Part shown: positions 1 to 8,999 of the stretch, piece by piece
Layout: each line of letters starts with the position of its first letter
Position numbering within the stretch: position 1 is the stretch's first letter
Assembly: GCF_030503735.1 (NCBI RefSeq)
Contig: NZ_CP073096.1
Span: 1,922,001 to 1,986,000, forward strand
Origin: Corynebacterium tuberculostearicum
Lineage (GTDB): Bacteria; Actinomycetota; Actinomycetes; Mycobacteriales; Mycobacteriaceae
Length of the DNA: 64,000 nucleotides
Direction of reading: 5' to 3'
Program-made: the position numbers and the translations under genes
Notes under the pieces: model-generated
What the model was told of the DNA's origin: nothing
Database searches by the model: none
The model's input: the letters and a program-made list of their open reading frames with translations, nothing else

Positions 1-807
1 GCCCCCATCGGCGCGACCTATCGCGAGATTTCTATTGGGGATATTATCCCCAACCCCAAACAGCCACGCACCGTCTTCGATGAAGATGAGCTTGCCGAGC
101 TCGTACACTCCATTCGCGAGTTCGGCCTTTTGCAGCCTGTTGTTGTGCGTCCTTCCGAAGAAGGCGGCTTTGAGCTCATTATGGGTGAGCGCCGTTGGCG
201 CGCCTCTTCCAAGGCAGGCCTAGCTACTATTCCAGCCATCGTGCGCGATACCAAAGATGACAACCTGCTGCGCGATGCCCTGCTGGAAAATATCCACCGC
301 GTGCAGCTCAACCCCTTGGAAGAGGCGCATGCTTACCAGCAGCTGCTGGAAGAATTCGGCGTTACACAAAACGAGCTGGCGGACCGCATTGGCCGTTCGC
401 GCCCGCAAGTAACCAATATGCTGCGCCTGCTCAAGCTGCCAGTAGAGGTACAAAAGCGCGTTGCCGCCGGGACCTTATCTGCCGGCCATGCCCGCGCGCT
501 TTTGTCCTTGGAGGACACCGAGGCTATGGAGTACATTGCCAACCGCATTATCGCGGAGGGCCTTTCCGTGCGCGCTACTGAGGAGGCCGTGACCCTCTAT
601 AAGCGTGACGGCAAACCGGCTGAATCTAGGAAGAAGCAGCCAGCGCCGCAGCCGCAGTACTTCACCGATTCCGCCGAGCGGCTGTCCGATCGCTTCGATA
701 CCAAGGTCACCGTGACAATGGGCAAGCGCAAAGGAAAGATGGTCGTGGAATTTGGCGACCAAGAAGATTTCGAGCGCATCATGTCGCTTATTGAGGGCCA
801 GCAGTAG
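1..807 (+). CDS. parB: Chromosome partitioning protein ParB (3' part)
   Basis: The reading frame is open from the first base, so the N-terminus lies outside the window. The visible part has the ParB/Srx CTPase motifs (GERRWRAS near residues 62-69 of the fragment, ENIHR shortly after) and then a helix-turn-helix ([20 protein letters not shown]) that reads parS. A C-terminal dimerisation segment ends the protein. ParB binds parS, loads as a CTP-dependent clamp and directs origin segregation with ParA, which in relatives lies just upstream. Seven parS sites further along this window are its probable targets. Family assignment is secure. Confidence 0.96.
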   Translation, partial: APIGATYREISIGDIIPNPKQPRTVFDEDELAELVHSIREFGLLQPVVVRPSEEGGFELIMGERRWRASSKAGLATIPAIVRDTKDDNLLRDALLENIHRVQLNPLEEAHAYQQLLEEFGVTQNELADRIGRSRPQVTNMLRLLKLPVEVQKRVAAGTLSAGHARALLSLEDTEAMEYIANRIIAEGLSVRATEEAVTLYKRDGKPAESRKKQPAPQPQYFTDSAERLSDRFDTKVTVTMGKRKGKMVVEFGDQEDFERIMSLIEGQQ

Positions 808-816
808 TCCGAGGCG

Positions 817-1395
817 ATGATCCTCGAGCCGGTGATCGAAGGCACGCGCATCCACCGCCAGGCTGCGCGTAGTACCTTTTGGGAGCTTGAGGCTGCGGTC
901 AGCGATCCCGTTTTTGAAAAGGAAGCATGGCTGGCTACTACCCTGCTGTCTTTTGGGCAGTGCGGCTTTACCGTGGGCGAGGACGCCACCATTTTGTTTT
1001 GCTCCCGCGAGGATGCCGCCGGCACCGCCAAACTTCCCACCGCACCCATTTCTGAGGATGCGGAGGTTATTACCTCGCTCTTCGTCAAGGCGCATTTAGC
1101 GGGGCGTGGCATTGAGGCAGTGCTTGTCGACGCCGCCATTATGCACCTAACTAACCGCGGCAGCTGCGCAGTAGAGGCTTTTGGCTATTACGGTGACCCC
1201 GTCACTGCGGCAGAATTTTTGGGCCATAAGCCAGCCTATATCGGGCTAATGGCTTATGACACCCTGCGCTCAGCGGGCTTCGAGGTGGCCGCCGATCACC
1301 CAGTACTCCCCCGTCTGCGCTTGGAGCTTCCACCGGAGCACGATGTGCTCAGTGCGGCGGCTGTTGAAGATTTGCTTTCTCGCGCTTTGGCTTAG
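817..1395 (+). CDS. GNAT-like acetyltransferase (Rv3916c-type)
   Basis: This 192-residue protein starts 9 bases after parB, with GAGG just ahead of the ATG, so it is probably cotranscribed with parB. The second half looks like a GNAT fold: a core strand (AVLVDAAIMHLTNRG), a later segment reading AVEAFGYYGD, and a C-terminal EFLGHKPAYIGLMAYDTLRSAGF stretch. A protein of this size and position lies between parB and cwlM in mycobacteria (Rv3916c). The acyl acceptor is unknown. The position is strong evidence for orthology; the catalytic role is inference. Confidence 0.7.
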   Translation: MILEPVIEGTRIHRQAARSTFWELEAAVSDPVFEKEAWLATTLLSFGQCGFTVGEDATILFCSREDAAGTAKLPTAPISEDAEVITSLFVKAHLAGRGIEAVLVDAAIMHLTNRGSCAVEAFGYYGDPVTAAEFLGHKPAYIGLMAYDTLRSAGFEVAADHPVLPRLRLELPPEHDVLSAAAVEDLLSRALA

Positions 1396-1405
1396 GTGAC
1401 TAGGT

Positions 1406-2587
1406 CTAGGCCTGCTCGGCTTGCAGAAGCTCGGAGAACTTATATGCGCCTGTCACGGCGGTGTCCTGCTCCATGAGGTACATGCGCTTTACTGCAATGA
1501 CGATGGCTTCGGCAATGTCATCGCGGCGGGACGGATTGGTGAGAATCTTTACGTCTTCTGGGTTGGTCAGATATCCCAGCACGATCTGGATGACCGGCAT
1601 CTGGGTCAGGCGCAGCAGATCCCAGGTGCGGCCGTGGTTGCCGCAGTCTAGCAGCTCGGTGCGGGCGACGATTTCGCGCTGGATGAACCCGGAGAGGGTC
1701 TCACCAATGAGCGAGGAATTGCCCAACTCAGAACCAAAGTAGAAGGTGGCAACACCATTGGCCTTCTCATTGGGGTAAGAATCGCAGGCCAAAGAAATCA
1801 CAATGTCCGCATCGAAGGCATTCGCCAGTTCGGCGCGCGACTTTACATCAGCATCGGAGGTGCGGGGCCGGGAGATGATGGTCTCCATTCCCGCTGCAAT
1901 CATGCGCCCTTCGATTCGCTGGGTAAGATCCCACAGGATTTCTTGCTCTGAAATATCGCCGAAGCGACCCTTGACCAGCTGTCCAGCTTCGCCGCCGCTT
2001 AGGGCGGGATCGATGACGACGCGCTTGCCGGCCAGCTTCGGGCCTGCGTTGCGCACGCGCTCGCGTTCTTGAATATTGTGTGCGGAGCCGCCAGTGATGC
2101 GGCGGCCGAGCAGACCAAGCGCGCGGATAGTGGCGGGGCCGCACACACCGTCTTCTTGCAGGCCGCAGTTGTGTTGGTATTCCTTCAGCGCGGCGTGGGT
2201 TTTAGGGCCGAAGTGGCCATCTACACGCTGCTGGTAGAAACCAAGTTCCTGCAGTTGCTGCTGCAGCTGGGAGATATCGTCACCCACCAGTGTATTTGCG
2301 GGCTCGTAGCTGAGCACGCGGCTGCCGAGCGTATACGAGGCTTGGCGCAGTTCGCGCAGGGTGAGGTCATCGATCTCACCCGTGGGCACGATGCCGCGCG
2401 ATTGCTGAAAGGCCTTGAGGACCTCAGACAAATTGGCATCAAAGCTCTTGTCGCTCTCGGAGTACTTCTGCTTCTTCCATGCAGAAAGCTCCCCCTTGAA
2501 ATCTGACAAGAGGCCGAGACGGGCCAAGGTGGCGCGAGCTTCAGCTACACGCACGCTTGTATCGCCGACTCGAAGAACGCGATTCAC
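1406..2587 (-). CDS. cwlM: CwlM, peptidoglycan amidase-fold regulator
   Basis: Two peptidoglycan-binding domains (about residues 5-80 and 90-165, with FGPKTHAALKEYQ typical of PG_binding_1) precede an Amidase_3-like domain (residues ~185-380, VVIDPALSGG opening). In mycobacteria CwlM is mainly a cytoplasmic activator of MurA, phosphorylated by PknB, rather than a secreted hydrolase; no signal peptide is visible here either. The opening motif has DPALSG where active zinc amidases have DPGHGG, so a zinc-binding His is missing, which supports a non-enzymatic role. I prefer the GTG at 2587, preceded by AAAGGGG, over the upstream ATG at 2629. Confidence 0.85.
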   Translation of the reverse strand: MNRVLRVGDTSVRVAEARATLARLGLLSDFKGELSAWKKQKYSESDKSFDANLSEVLKAFQQSRGIVPTGEIDDLTLRELRQASYTLGSRVLSYEPANTLVGDDISQLQQQLQELGFYQQRVDGHFGPKTHAALKEYQHNCGLQEDGVCGPATIRALGLLGRRITGGSAHNIQERERVRNAGPKLAGKRVVIDPALSGGEAGQLVKGRFGDISEQEILWDLTQRIEGRMIAAGMETIISRPRTSDADVKSRAELANAFDADIVISLACDSYPNEKANGVATFYFGSELGNSSLIGETLSGFIQREIVARTELLDCGNHGRTWDLLRLTQMPVIQIVLGYLTNPEDVKILTNPSRRDDIAEAIVIAVKRMYLMEQDTAVTGAYKFSELLQAEQA

Positions 2588-2674
2588 GCCTTTTACCCCT
2601 TTCGCAGCCCGCTTTAGTTTGGGCCGCATTCCAGAATTTCTACACGCTTAATCTAATAGAAATTAGATTAACAG

Positions 2675-2998
2675 TTAAAGCTGCTTTTTCACTTGCGCCA
2701 CGATGTCATCTTTAGAACGCAGACCAACAAATTCATCTACCTTCTCGCCGTGGTTGAAAATCAGCACGTTTGGGATGGACATGATCTGGAACATGGCGCC
2801 CAGATTGCGCTCTTCATCCACGTTTACTTTGGCGATGGTTACCTGGCCAGCAAGCTCGTCTGCCACCTCTTCCAGGATGGGGGAAAGCTTCTTGCAGGGG
2901 CCACACCATTCAGCCCAGAAGTCCACGACGACGGGCTTATCGGACTCGATGACGTCCTGACGGAACGTATCGGTGGTTACATTCTTGACGTTGCTCAT
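2675..2998 (-). CDS. trxA: Thioredoxin
   Basis: A 107-residue thioredoxin with the canonical WCGPCKKL active site (Cys32/Cys35 region) and the cis-proline loop MSIPNVLIF. It reduces protein disulfides in the cytosol and is recycled by the thioredoxin reductase encoded immediately upstream; only 6 bases separate the two genes, so they form an operon. The size is normal for the family. In Mycobacterium the equivalent gene is called trxC. Confidence 0.96.
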   Translation of the reverse strand: MSNVKNVTTDTFRQDVIESDKPVVVDFWAEWCGPCKKLSPILEEVADELAGQVTIAKVNVDEERNLGAMFQIMSIPNVLIFNHGEKVDEFVGLRSKDDIVAQVKKQL

Positions 2999-3004
2999 AT
3001 TAAA

Positions 3005-3931
3005 TTAACGGTTTTCTGCGAGGAAATGTTCCGCATCAATTGCTGCACGGCAACCGGAGCCGGCAGCGGTAATTGCCTGCTGGTAGTGGTCATCCACCAA
3101 GTCACCGCAGGCGAAAACACCTGGTAGGGAGGTCTTAGTGGTGGGCTGGTCAACTACAACATAGCCATTGTCATTGAGCTCGACCTGATCATTGAGGAAG
3201 GAAGAGCGCGGATCATGGCCAATTGCTACGAACATGGCAGTTACGTCCAAGGTGGAGGTTTCGCCGTTGGTGACGTCCTTGAGCTTGAGTCCGCCGACCT
3301 TACCATCGGCTTCAATAACCTCTTCTACGACCTTATTGGTCTCCCACTTGATCTTTTCGTTGGCCTGGGCGCGCTCTAGCATGATCTTGGAGGCGCGGAA
3401 GTTCTCGGAGCGGTTCACGATGGTGACGGAATCCGCGAACTTGGTAAGGAAGGTGGCCTCCTCCATGGCGGAGTCACCGCCGCCGATAACGGCAATATTG
3501 TGGCCTTTAAAGAAGAAGCCATCGCACGTAGCGCAGGTAGAAACGCCGCGGCCGGCAAGTTCTTCCTCACCTGGAACGCCAAGGTGGCGCGGGGCGGCAC
3601 CGGTGGCGAGGATGACGGAGCGGGCCTCGAAGAGCTCGTCACCCACGTGCAGCTTTTTAATATCGCCTTCCAGCTCTACGGAGTCGACGACCTCCATACG
3701 GAGGTCAGCACCGAAGCGGGTGGCTTGGGCGCGCATTTCTTCCATGAGCTCTGGGCCCATGATGCCCTTTTGGAAGCCGGGGTAGTTTTCTACCTCGGTG
3801 GTATTCATAAGCTCGCCGCCGTACTCGAAGCCCTCGAAGACAATCGGGTTGAGCTCGGCGCGTGCCGCGTAGAGCGCGGCGGTATAACCGGCGGGGCCGG
3901 AACCTACGATGGCAACATCGTGGACGGTCAT
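3005..3931 (-). CDS. trxB: Thioredoxin reductase
   Basis: An FAD- and NADPH-dependent reductase of 308 residues. The N-terminal [15 protein letters not shown] binds FAD, CATCDG is the redox-active Cxx[14 protein letters not shown] is the NADPH-binding motif, and [23 protein letters not shown] closes the FAD site. The ATG at 3931 is preceded by a good GGGAG ribosome site; an upstream ATG would add 22 residues of non-family sequence. It forms an operon with trxA. In corynebacteria these genes belong to the SigM disulfide-stress regulon, and sigM is next door. Confidence 0.97.
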   Translation of the reverse strand: MTVHDVAIVGSGPAGYTAALYAARAELNPIVFEGFEYGGELMNTTEVENYPGFQKGIMGPELMEEMRAQATRFGADLRMEVVDSVELEGDIKKLHVGDELFEARSVILATGAAPRHLGVPGEEELAGRGVSTCATCDGFFFKGHNIAVIGGGDSAMEEATFLTKFADSVTIVNRSENFRASKIMLERAQANEKIKWETNKVVEEVIEADGKVGGLKLKDVTNGETSTLDVTAMFVAIGHDPRSSFLNDQVELNDNGYVVVDQPTTKTSLPGVFACGDLVDDHYQQAITAAGSGCRAAIDAEHFLAENR

Positions 3932-4015
3932 TGCTAACTCCCTTAAATCAGAGTGTGGTTTCGCGTAACGCCATGAGTCTACCCGCCACGGTGGCAAACG
4001 TCGGTATTAACAAAC

Positions 4016-4564
4016 TCACCCGATGGCAGCGCGTAGGACTTGTCTTGCGCGGGCGCGGCGGGATTTGATGGTGCCGGGCTTTACGCCTTGGGCGGTGGCG
4101 ACTTCGCCGACGCGGAAACCGGCGACATCGGTAAGCACCAGCGCCTCTCGTTGATCCTCGCGCAGCAGCTGCATGGCCTCGCGCACCACCAGCTGCTCCG
4201 CTAGGTTTTCAGAGGGATTATGTGCCAGCAGCGGATTGCGATCGTCTTCGAAGTCTTCCAGATCTAAAGAGGCATTTTCCCTGTTCGAACGGTGGTTGAG
4301 GTAGTCATAACCAGAGTTTTTCACCAGCCGGTGCAGCCAGGTCGATAGCGCGGATTCGCGGCGATACGAGTGTAGATTGCAACTGGCGCGCAGAAAGGCT
4401 TCTTGGACCACATCTTGGGCGTCATGATCGTTTCTGGTGTAGCGGCGCGCCACTGTGGTCAGCCGCGTGCGGTGGCGTTCCACGATGGTGGAAAAGGCCT
4501 TGTTGTCCCCCTCGATAAAAGCGTCAACTAGTTCTTCGTCACTGCGCTCATGACTAATAGTCAT
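4016..4564 (-). CDS. sigM: ECF sigma factor SigM
   Basis: A 182-residue ECF sigma factor. Region 2 (about residues 10-85) contains DAQDVVQEAFLRA, and region 4 (about residues 125-180) has LREDQREALVLTDVAGF followed by the HTH that reads the -35 element. The gene lies directly upstream of trxB-trxA, as sigM does in other corynebacteria, where it drives disulfide-stress genes. In most relatives the next gene in the other direction is murJ; here pepN and a large island intervene. A G-rich ribosome site precedes the ATG. Confidence 0.9.
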   Translation of the reverse strand: MTISHERSDEELVDAFIEGDNKAFSTIVERHRTRLTTVARRYTRNDHDAQDVVQEAFLRASCNLHSYRRESALSTWLHRLVKNSGYDYLNHRSNRENASLDLEDFEDDRNPLLAHNPSENLAEQLVVREAMQLLREDQREALVLTDVAGFRVGEVATAQGVKPGTIKSRRARARQVLRAAIG

Positions 4565-4589
4565 ATGTAAATTTCCCCCCGGATCAATA

Positions 4590-4604
4590 ACTGTTATATA
4601 CAGT
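4590..4604 (-). promoter_or_regulatory. Palindromic promoter region of sigM
   Basis: ACTGT-TATAT-ACAGT is a perfect 5+5+5 inverted repeat 26 bases ahead of the sigM start. Its centre supplies a TATATA-like -10 element on the minus strand, so it could be a core promoter, an operator, or both. The functional reading is inference from position. Confidence 0.35.
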
Positions 4605-4647
4605 GTTACCCGAGGGGAGCTAGGGCGCGAGCGCTAGGCTGTACAGT

Positions 4648-7173
4648 CTATTGACCAGCCCGCACGCGCAGGGTGCGCCGCAGGTTATCTTGGCACTCCA
4701 GCAGCACGCGGCGCAGTGCACCTGGAACCTCTCGGTGCAGCAGGCGTGTGGTGGCGGCATCGGCCGTGGGCAGCTCTGGGTAGAAGCCACGGATGAGGCG
4801 GTTGGCAATCTCAATCGGGTGCGCGGCCCAGATATCCTCAACGCGGGAGAAGAATTCCTCCGCAAAGGCCTCCTGCAGCGCGGCCGAGCGCGGCGCATTA
4901 AAGCCGGCAACCAGCGCGTCCACCTCGGCATTGGAGTACGCACCAGGGGCCAGCGCCTTATCGAACGCAGCGCGCTTGGTCTCTAGCGTCGGGAAAGCGT
5001 GGCTTGCGCCGAGGAATTCCGTTGCGCCGGTTAGCGTATTGTCGCGCCGTTTTTCTTTCTCGAGCTCGGCCAGTGTGATGGCATCGCGCGCGGCCAGCGC
5101 GCGGAGGATGGACCAGCGGATCTCCGGATCCATGCGAAGGCCCGCAACTTCACCGTTGAGCAGGGCGCGCAGTCGTTTGGTGCCGGATTCTTCCGGCGTT
5201 GCGGCTAGGGCGCGAATAGCGGCGCGAGCGAGCACGAGTTGGGCATCGGAGGCGGGCTCGGCTTCTGCAAGGTGGCCCCAGATTGCCTCGGCATAGTCAG
5301 TGCGGGCCTGCTCGAGCTCTGCGTCCGCAATATAGTGCGCAATGGCAAAATTGGCATTGGCGCAGGCGGTAGCCAGCAGCGTCGTGTTGGTCTCGTAGGC
5401 TTCGTGCTTGACGACGCCCCCGACATAGTCAACCGCCGCCAGTTCCCCATCGCGAGTGAGGTTCCACAGGGCGGTCCAAATGACCGCGCGGGTTAATTCA
5501 TCCTCGATCTCGGTTAAGCGGCGCTCGACAGTATCCAGTGAAGTTTCGTCGAAGCGGATCTTGGCGTAGGTATGGTCGGCATCGTTAAGCAGCAGCAATG
5601 CTGGGGCCGGAAGGCCGGCCGCCTCATCGATGATGGTACGGGTGGTGCCATCGCCTGCTGCGAAATCGATGTCGATCTCGCGGTACTTGTGCAGGGAAGC
5701 ATCAAAAAGCGAGGCGGTCAGGCGGTGTGGCCGGGTGACATCCTCGGCCTCCGCAATGATGGCTAGCTCCGCAATCTTCTCGCCTTCGGTGTGCAACTCC
5801 GGAGTGAGCGTATCTGGACCCCAGGTGCGCAGCCAGGCTTGGGACCAGGCATCAAGATCGCGGTCCGTGTGCCTCTTAAGCGCCTTCAGGAGGTCATCAA
5901 AGGTGGCGGCGGCAAAGGCATGCTTTTGGAAGTAGTCGCGCGCACCGGCGTAGAAATTATCGCGGCCGACGTAGTGCACCAGCTGCTTGAGCACTGCCGC
6001 GCCTTTGGCATAGGTGATGCCGTCGAAGTTCTGGCGCGCGGCATCCACGTCTGGGATCTCCGCCTTGATCGGGTGTGTAGTGGGCAGCTGATCCTGCAGA
6101 TAGGCCCAATTCTTGCGGGCGCCGGCAAAATTGGCCCAGGCCTCGGTGTAGTCGGTGCCGTGGACGGAAGAATCCGCACCCATAAATTCCGCGAAAGACT
6201 CCTTGAGCCACAAGTCATCCCACCACTGCGGAGTGACCAGATCACCGAACCACATATGGGACATCTCGTGCAGGATGGTATTTGCACGGCCGGCGTGCTG
6301 CGCGCGCGTGGCGTGGGAGCGGAAAATGTAGTTCTCCGTAAACGTCACCAGGCCGGGATTTTCCATTGCGCCGAGGTTGTATTCGGGTACAAAGATGGAA
6401 TCGTACTTGCCCCACGGATAGGGGTAGCCAAAGTTCTGGTGGAAAAAGTCCATGCCTTGGGCGGTAAGTTCTAGGATTTCCTCGTCCAGGTGCTCAAACA
6501 TGGACGCGCGCGCAAAGGCGCGCAGCTGTGCCGAGTGGCCGCCATCCGGGGCGGTCCAGGTGCGCTCTTGGTACTGGTAGGGGCCGGCAGCGAAAGAAGT
6601 CAGGTACGTCGACAGTGGCGGGGTCGGCGCAAAAGTAACGGTGGCGAGCTCCCCCTCTTCGCTGCGTTCGACTTCCGGTTGGTTGGAAAGGATCTGCCAC
6701 TTTTTCGGTGCGGTCATGCGCACGTGGAAGACGGCCTTGAGATCCGGTTGCTCCAGGCAGGGGAAGATGCGGCGGGCATCAGAAGGCTCGAGGTGTGAAT
6801 ACAGGTAGGTCGCGTCATCGGCCTGATCGTGCATCCGATGCAGACCCTGGCCGGTGCGCGAATAGCGCGAGTGGCCGGTGACCTCAATGGTCAGCTCCTC
6901 CCCTACCGGCAGGCCGTGCAGCCGGATGATGCTGCCATCAAAGTCCACTTCCTGCGGAGTGCTATTGACCTTGACCTCTGCGACGGATTCTCCCAGGTAA
7001 TCCAGGAAAAGCTCGGGCTCTCTGCTGCTGAGTTCGAGGCAGGTAGTCACGCGGTAGGTGGGGCTATCGAGTACCTCTGAGAGGTCAAGGTGGAGGTGAT
7101 AGGCGCGCAGGTCCACCGCCGCTGCGCGTTCTTGGAGCAACTCGTGCTGCGTCTTATTTTGTGGTGCGGTCAT
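4648..7173 (-). CDS. pepN: Aminopeptidase N (M1 family)
   Basis: An 841-residue zinc metallopeptidase that removes N-terminal residues from cytosolic peptides. It shows the substrate-binding GAMEN motif and the zinc site HEMSHMWFGD with the downstream glutamate in LKESFAEF. The N-terminal beta-domain and the C-terminal ERAP1-like helical domain (from about residue 510) are complete, and the length is normal. A TATAGT -10 element (complement of 7182-7187) lies 8 bases ahead of the ATG, suggesting a leaderless transcript. It is the last core gene before the accessory island. Confidence 0.95.
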   Translation of the reverse strand: MTAPQNKTQHELLQERAAAVDLRAYHLHLDLSEVLDSPTYRVTTCLELSSREPELFLDYLGESVAEVKVNSTPQEVDFDGSIIRLHGLPVGEELTIEVTGHSRYSRTGQGLHRMHDQADDATYLYSHLEPSDARRIFPCLEQPDLKAVFHVRMTAPKKWQILSNQPEVERSEEGELATVTFAPTPPLSTYLTSFAAGPYQYQERTWTAPDGGHSAQLRAFARASMFEHLDEEILELTAQGMDFFHQNFGYPYPWGKYDSIFVPEYNLGAMENPGLVTFTENYIFRSHATRAQHAGRANTILHEMSHMWFGDLVTPQWWDDLWLKESFAEFMGADSSVHGTDYTEAWANFAGARKNWAYLQDQLPTTHPIKAEIPDVDAARQNFDGITYAKGAAVLKQLVHYVGRDNFYAGARDYFQKHAFAAATFDDLLKALKRHTDRDLDAWSQAWLRTWGPDTLTPELHTEGEKIAELAIIAEAEDVTRPHRLTASLFDASLHKYREIDIDFAAGDGTTRTIIDEAAGLPAPALLLLNDADHTYAKIRFDETSLDTVERRLTEIEDELTRAVIWTALWNLTRDGELAAVDYVGGVVKHEAYETNTTLLATACANANFAIAHYIADAELEQARTDYAEAIWGHLAEAEPASDAQLVLARAAIRALAATPEESGTKRLRALLNGEVAGLRMDPEIRWSILRALAARDAITLAELEKEKRRDNTLTGATEFLGASHAFPTLETKRAAFDKALAPGAYSNAEVDALVAGFNAPRSAALQEAFAEEFFSRVEDIWAAHPIEIANRLIRGFYPELPTADAATTRLLHREVPGALRRVLLECQDNLRRTLRVRAGQ

Positions 7174-7463
7174 GCCTACGAACTATAGTTACCGCCGTCA
7201 CGTAGGGTGCGGGGTTGGGGTCCTAAGCTCCGCTGCCTTTTAGAGGCAAACTACCCAGCGAGTATTGGGACCTCGCTGTGGACCAGTTGGATTAGTTTTT
7301 GCCGTCTCACACTCTTCAAGTGGCGCAAGATGTCAGTGACCATCAGCAAGCGTCACACCACACTGAGGGATGCAACCTATGGAAACCGTCAGACGATAAC
7401 ACCACACTCACCACTTTCTGTAAACATAAGGCCTAGACCCCACTAGACGCGTGTAAAACAATG
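7174..7463. other. Core-to-island junction, no gene
   Basis: No credible gene was seen in these 290 bases. They hold the pepN promoter at one end and run up to the terminal inverted repeat of an IS6-family relic at the other. The left edge of the island must lie here, but no att-like duplication or tRNA was found. Confidence 0.5.
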
Positions 7464-7640
7464 GGTGCTGTTGCAAAGTTGGAGCAGTAGGAAGAGCGAC
7501 GTGAAATAATCACAGCCATGGGCATCTTCTCCGGTCGGCATTTCCCCCGTGAAATCATCCTGTGGGCGGTGCGGTGGTACTGCCGCTACGGCGTGAGCTA
7601 CCGCGATCTCGAAGAGATGATGACCGAGCGGGGTGTACCC
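7464..7640 (+). mobile_element. IS6-family (IS1628-like) relic, 5' end
   Basis: The sequence begins with the terminal repeat GGTGCTGTTGCAAAGTT and carries the first ~40 codons of the transposase (ATG at 7518), nearly identical to the intact copy at 32911-33753 read in the opposite direction. Homology stops abruptly near 7640, inside the transposase gene, and is joined to the promoter region of a TetR regulator. This truncation is typical of IS26-like adjacent deletion. It is not functional on its own. Confidence 0.9.
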
Positions 7641-7679
7641 CAGGTGCCCCTACCAGCGCCCGCAGTTGAAGGCTTCACC

Positions 7680-7702
7680 TACCAAATGGTAAAGTTAGCT
7701 AT
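7680..7702 (+). promoter_or_regulatory. TetR operator and leaderless promoter
   Basis: TACCA-AA-TGGTA (7680-7691) is a perfect inverted repeat overlapping a TAAAGT -10 element (7690-7695), which lies 7 bases from the ATG at 7703. That spacing predicts a leaderless mRNA whose start is blocked when a repressor binds. Autoregulation by the TetR protein encoded just downstream is the natural inference. Confidence 0.5.
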
Positions 7703-8248
7703 ATGCGAACCAGTCAGCGCTCCGAGATCCTGGAAGCTGCCCTCCGCGTCATGAACGCAGCGGAGGGTGGCGACATTACCCTTGACGCAGTGACCCACGA
7801 GGCCGGGCTCACCAAACCGGGATTGCTATATCACTTCCGCAACCGCGACGTACTGCTCGCCGCGATCGTCGACCACGCTGCGGCCAACGTCGAGAACGAC
7901 ATGACTGCCACCCTTGGCAAGCCCCTCGAGAACGCCAACGCCACCGAGCGGCTCCTGAGCTACGTTCACGTCGCCGCCCACGGGGCCGCCAAGCGCGCCG
8001 AGTTCATCATCTGGGGCCAAGCGACGTATCGGCCCGAACTCACCGAACCGTGGACTACGCGGATGGGCCGCTGGCTCGAACTCCCGGACGATCTCGACGC
8101 CGCCACCCGAGCCAGGCTGACCACCGCCCGACTCGCCGCCGACGGACTCTGGGGCGCCCAGGCCACAGGTGTGTCCACCCTCCACGGCGCGGATCTCGAA
8201 GCCGTCGTCTCCAGCATTCGCTCCCTGATCGAAGGAACAACCCCATGA
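7703..8248 (+). CDS. TetR-family repressor of the SMR pair
   Basis: A 181-residue TetR-type regulator. The N-terminal HTH (residues ~20-45, ITLDAVTHEAGLTKPGLLYHF) is clear, and the helical C-terminal half would bind ligand. Its stop overlaps the start of the first efflux gene (ATGA at 8245-8248), so repressor and pumps are translated from one message. A palindrome over its own -10 element suggests autorepression relieved by a cationic drug or biocide. The ligand is not known. Confidence 0.88.
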   Translation: MRTSQRSEILEAALRVMNAAEGGDITLDAVTHEAGLTKPGLLYHFRNRDVLLAAIVDHAAANVENDMTATLGKPLENANATERLLSYVHVAAHGAAKRAEFIIWGQATYRPELTEPWTTRMGRWLELPDDLDAATRARLTTARLAADGLWGAQATGVSTLHGADLEAVVSSIRSLIEGTTP

Positions 8249-8604
8249 AGCAGTGGTTCCTGCTCGCTGGCGCCATCACTACCGAAGTGGCGGCGACGCT
8301 GTCTCTCAAGGCGGCGCTCAATCACCCATCCTGGTACATCGTGGTTGCTGCCGGATACATCGGCACTTTCGTCTTCCTCACCTTCTGCCTGCGCGAAGGA
8401 ATGCAGATCGGCGTCGCCTATGGCATCTGGGGAGCCAGCGGGGTCGTGCTCGCCGCCGTGCTATCCGCCGCGATTTTCGGTGAACCTCTGACCGCTGTGA
8501 TGGGTCTTGGAATGGTTGCGATCATCAGCGGTGTCCTCACCGTCGAACTCGGCTCCCAGAAAGCTCAGCAAACCGCAGCCCAGGAAGCAGGAGTCAACTC
8601 ATGA
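8245..8604 (+). CDS. SMR efflux subunit A (EbrA/QacE-like)
   Basis: A four-helix small multidrug resistance protein of 119 residues. Glu14, the proton and substrate carboxylate of the family, is present in AGAITTEVAATLSLK, and GVAYGIWGASGV matches the helix-3 motif. The C-terminal tail is about ten residues longer than usual. It is coupled to the TetR gene and to a second SMR gene (ATGA overlap at 8601-8604), the arrangement of heterodimeric SMR pumps. Expected substrates are lipophilic cations such as quaternary ammonium compounds, exported by proton antiport. Confidence 0.92.
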   Translation: MKQWFLLAGAITTEVAATLSLKAALNHPSWYIVVAAGYIGTFVFLTFCLREGMQIGVAYGIWGASGVVLAAVLSAAIFGEPLTAVMGLGMVAIISGVLTVELGSQKAQQTAAQEAGVNS

Positions 8605-8930
8605 GATGGATCTTCCTCGCAGGCGCCATCTTGTCCGAAGTCGTCGCGACCATGTCGCTACGAGCCTCCGACGGTGGCCGGGTGAAGAAATGGTTCATCG
8701 GCGTCATCGCGGGGTATCTCGTGGCGTTCGTCGCCTTAAGTCTCGCCTTGGCCGACGGCATGGCCCTTGGCGTCGCCTACGGCATCTGGGCAGCATCCGG
8801 CGTAGCTCTCACCGCGATCCTCGCCCGGGTCATCTTCCACGAACCCCTCACCCGAACCATGGCCCTCGGCATCCTCCTCATCGCCGTCGGAGTTCTCACC
8901 GTTGAACTCGGCGCCAACTTGGCGAACTGA
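8601..8930 (+). CDS. SMR efflux subunit B (EbrB-like)
   Basis: The second four-helix SMR protein, 109 residues, with the essential carboxylate at Glu13 (LSEVVATMSL) and the GVAYGIWAASGV helix-3 motif. It carries more basic residues in its first loop (DGGRVKK) than its partner does, consistent with the opposed membrane topologies of paired SMR proteins. It probably forms an antiparallel heterodimer with the preceding gene product in the cytoplasmic membrane. Confidence 0.92.
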   Translation: MRWIFLAGAILSEVVATMSLRASDGGRVKKWFIGVIAGYLVAFVALSLALADGMALGVAYGIWAASGVALTAILARVIFHEPLTRTMALGILLIAVGVLTVELGANLAN

Positions 8931-8999
8931 CGCATTTCCGCAGGTAAACCAGGCAGATTGGTGTGCTGCACCACGAGGCGCACAGACAAAGGCTCCCCA

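Noticed and set aside
7174..7463. tRNA or att site at the left island border
   Set aside because: No cloverleaf or direct repeat matching the right border (34.2-34.6 kb) could be found by eye.
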